From the NCBI RefSeq assembly GCF_024586455.1, contig NC_065921.1, positions 86,364,061 through 86,428,060 of the forward strand: a DNA stretch of 64,000 nucleotides. The letters are read 5' to 3'. The notes beneath the pieces were generated by a model. It ran no database searches and was not told where the DNA came from. It was given only the letters and a program-made list of their open reading frames with translations. This DNA comes from Bactrocera neohumeralis. Lineage: Eukaryota > Arthropoda > Insecta > Diptera > Tephritidae. Positions 61,274-64,000 of this stretch are shown here, piece after piece (within the stretch, counting starts at the first letter, position 1; every line of letters starts with the position of its first letter). A program made the translations under genes and the position numbers.

Positions 61274-61400
61274 CAGTGAAAGCTCTATTAAATGGACGCC
61301 TCATTAAGCGAACATCTCCATTAACCATGCATATTGTTAATGTTTATGAACTACAATCTATTAAGCGGACAACTCTATTAACTGGACAGAAAGGCTGGTA
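61274..61400 (+). repeat. pogo/Tigger-like terminal sequence remnant
   Basis: Begins 'cagtgaaagctctattaaat' and continues 'attaagcgaacatctccatt', 'ctattaagcggacaactcta' and 'ttaactggac'. The pattern of CAGT followed by repeated ATTAA-GCGGAC words resembles pogo/jerky-type DNA transposon termini. I find no opposite terminus or transposase nearby. Confidence 0.5.
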
Positions 61401-62714
61401 ATCAGACATTGAGAAAGCAGCCTTACATTCGTTATTTTTTTCAATAAAATTTATTTCAATGAACATATTCGAAATTAAACCTCCGACAGCATGAAGGATC
61501 TGTGAGCATAATTAGTCAGTATAAGCTCTATTCCTTTTCGCCTTCTTAAATAAAATACTCGGATATGTACCATTTTGATTCCAAGATATTATTTTTCTGC
61601 TTCGCTATTTCTTACAGTCTTCCGACCTCCGCTCCTAGGCTGGAAGCGCATATAAACTACTCATTTCTTTTAACATTATTCTTTCAGTATTATGAAACTT
61701 TCAAAATACAGAAAAGGCGCTCAAAAGTATACAGATTTCCTTTTAGGAACAATACGGTTCTCTAATACCATAAACCAATTAAGTAGGAATGGGTACCGAG
61801 AAAAACAAGAAGTCTAATTAGAAGAACCCTTGATTCGATTTCGGCATACTCCAACAAATAATATGGAGAATACCGAAAAATATATTGAATTTGTTTATGG
61901 CGCTCTTTGGTTCTGGGATATGAGAGGGTTGTGAAAACAGCCTAGCACGAAATTTTGAGGCACAACTGGAATATAGTCAACCAGATGGAAAGGTAAGATT
62001 GTCCTTATGTATAATAGAAATATAAATAGTATATGGACAGATATTGCCACAGGCAGGTCGGTCTCCGATTAATTATGGATCTTACCACTAAACTCTCCCT
62101 TTCTATCTAACTTTCATATATAAGATAAACTCGAGAAGTGCTTCACATTACGTGGACGCTTGTTTATTTGCTCGGATTCATTTCTGTTATAACTTTTGAC
62201 TTTGCTTCGGCTAAAACCCAAGACATATACAGTGAAGGTTAAGATATTATAGGGTCTCGCTCCATATCGTGTCATACATTTTCCATAAACAACTTATTAA
62301 CTGAATTTCGTAAGAACTGTAAAAACTTTTTTCAACATAACGGTATTATGGTCGGTATAAGTATTTACAAGTATGTTTATCACTATGTGTGTATATTTAC
62401 ATTAAAGATGGTCGATTTTTTTTTTATAAAAATAAAATCGTGTAAGCGGAAAATCTTCTACGGATCATTCTGTCCAATTTTTGTCTAAGATACTATGAGT
62501 CCAAACCAAATTTCGTCGAACTAGTGATTTTTAAGACGAAATTTAGAAAATCTGAATAATCAGTTGTATGGGGGATATACGATATACCTGGACGAATCCG
62601 ACAAATAATCAAAAAATATCAAAAAAACCTCCGTATAAAATTTTGGTATCTCAAAAACTGAAAAATTTTTTTAATCTCTAAAAAACTTTGCCTTCAAAGT
62701 CGCTGACTCGAAAA
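61401..62714. other. Unique AT-rich DNA
   Basis: No gene recognised; the frame at 61565-61765 has no family motif. 62430-62714 may be part of the repeat that follows. Confidence 0.4.
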
Positions 62715-62827
62715 CGGTTTTAGACCCACAGTTTCTTAAACAAAGTGTTCCAAAAGATCCGCAGAACATTTCTTGCATTCTCGATTTTTCTTTTCTTTCG
62801 GCTACCTGTAAATCGACCCGCTCTAAT
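62715..62827 (-). repeat. ATTAGNGTGGGTCGA-type dispersed repeat, copy 2
   Basis: Shares 'cggttttagacccacagt', 'agatccgcagaacattt' and 'atcgacccgctctaat' with 28440-28540. Read in reverse it starts ATTAGAGCGGGTCGA and includes 'gcggatcttttggaa', comparable with 'gtggatcttttcaag' inside 51530-52376. Confidence 0.65.
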
Positions 62828-64000
62828 GGACTTAGACCTGGGTGTATGCTCCGATTTAGTATGCAGGCAGCTTGTTAACGTTTGTGGGCTATTTCAAAAA
62901 CAACAACAAAAGTGGCGTCGACCAACCCACTCGCCGTTGTTTGTACGCTTTAAAATACGTCCATTGAATTGCCGTTTAAATATTGTACAACAACATACAT
63001 ATATAAACTCATATATGTATTTTTCCAGCATCAAACACTCTGCGCCCCGACGCTATTTCAGCCGATAGTTCCATTTTCTATTTGCTGTGTGGTAATTTTA
63101 AGGTTTTTTTCCGCAGCATACTAACAAAGGCACATGTTTGTTATTTTTTACTTTCTTGCCACAACACTATGCTACACTTTAAATTGGTTGCATACACATA
63201 CTATATATTAAAGATTTATTAGATTTCCATTGGCGATAAACAGTAATCGATTTGTTTTTCATTCGCGCCTCGCAATAAATATTCCGCTGCACAAAATACA
63301 AATACAAAAACAACAATAATTTTTTTATTTTTATTTTTTATTTCATTTTAGCCTTCAATTTGTTCTGCTTCTATGCATTAGTTGCATTGCTTAGCCCACT
63401 TTAAACGGAACACAAGCTTACGCGCGCTCTTACAAACACTCACACACACCCACAAATAAATGCATGTGTGCCAATAGTTAGTAAATATGTCTATTGGTAT
63501 TTATTTAAATTTATTTATTTGCTTTAATTTTGTGTTGTTGTTTTTCACTTCACTCAAATTGGAGCGGATGTGTCAGTGGTTTATTTGACATTTGCCACTT
63601 ACAATCAACATTAACCCAGCCGCAAACGGACATGTGTTAAGTAAAAATATTAACGACACTCATAAATTATAAATTCATGCGATTGTTTCCACATTTGTTT
63701 TGTGGCTTTTTTCTTTGATTTTGAGCACAGGGATTTGCGCGAATTCTTATTGTTTTAAAGTAAAACTAAATATGTTTTCGAAAGTATCCACTCACAGCTT
63801 ATGGAGACCAACATGATTTATGGTGACTTGCGAAAATCGTTTTTTGAAAATATTTAGGCAGTGTCTTCGGCAATATTCCCAATTTTATTAAATTTATGTA
63901 GTAAATCCAAAGAGGTATAGTTTTTGGAATTGTGAACAAATGAAACACTAGCATCTAATTTGTTTAAAAATTTGTCATTTTTTCTGATCTCAAAACTTAA
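62828..64000. other. Unique AT-rich DNA
   Basis: CA run near 63436-63455. No gene recognised to the end of the window. Confidence 0.5.

Noticed and set aside
1..64000. CRISPR arrays, operons, riboswitches, bacterial promoters or terminators
   Set aside because: The window is eukaryotic by content; no regularly spaced short repeats with unique spacers and no bacterial gene layout are present.
1..64000. LTR retrotransposons or endogenous virus sequence
   Set aside because: No gag-pol protease, retroviral-type reverse transcriptase, integrase or envelope-like frame, and no paired TG...CA long terminal repeats were seen.

Overview
This window looks like AT-rich nuclear DNA of a higher dipteran fly, most likely a tephritid fruit fly. 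The genus is an inference. The reasons are abundant CA/TG and CATA/TATG microsatellites, CAA/CAG (opa-like) runs, many decayed mariner copies, and RTE-type and I/Jockey-type LINE fragments. I found no intact host gene, no convincing multi-exon structure and no tRNA or rRNA gene. The window reads as intergenic or long-intron DNA; nearly every recognisable coding stretch is a broken transposable element.

Layout. 1-583 is one copy of a TTAA-bounded dispersed element whose inverted partner lies at 39521-40154. 1770-3230 holds two different mariner relics side by side. 4851-5690 is a tandem array of about 154 bp units, and a second array of the same family lies at 23440-24260. 6300-7190 carries the 5' region and endonuclease of an RTE-like LINE. 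8770-9880 has LINE RNase H and other LINE-like debris. 11470-12870 holds a mariner relic abutting an oppositely oriented relic of another DDE transposase. 12870-14730 is opa-like DNA. 14738-16115 is a 13-unit satellite-like array (about 115 bp unit) with a four-unit higher-order period. 17640-18430 is a LINE tail. 20821-21440 and 24310-25330 are two more mariner relics, the second apparently splitting a 154 bp-type element. 27690-28440 is LINE reverse transcriptase on the minus strand.

30395-32250 is the clearest nested structure: a 5'-truncated RTE-like insertion (30673-31360), flanked by a 12-13 bp target duplication, sits inside an RNase H-bearing LINE. 34425-35540 holds three more LINE pieces. 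37080-37800 is an array of about 115 bp units, each with a palindromic box. 41080-41880 has two local tandem duplications. 43650-44650, 45380-46090 and 53430-54330 are mariner relics. 48115-48595 and 56420-56985 are RTE relics. 51530-52376 is a composite element whose internal copies face inward from both ends. 58650-59300 has two adjacent short tandem arrays. 61274-61400 has a pogo-like terminal sequence.

No genes here can be said to work together. The value of the window is its record of successive transposition and of several unnamed repeat families. The mariner relics belong to at least four lineages, none with an open full-length frame. Element boundaries are estimated by eye and are approximate unless a duplication or inverted terminus is cited.
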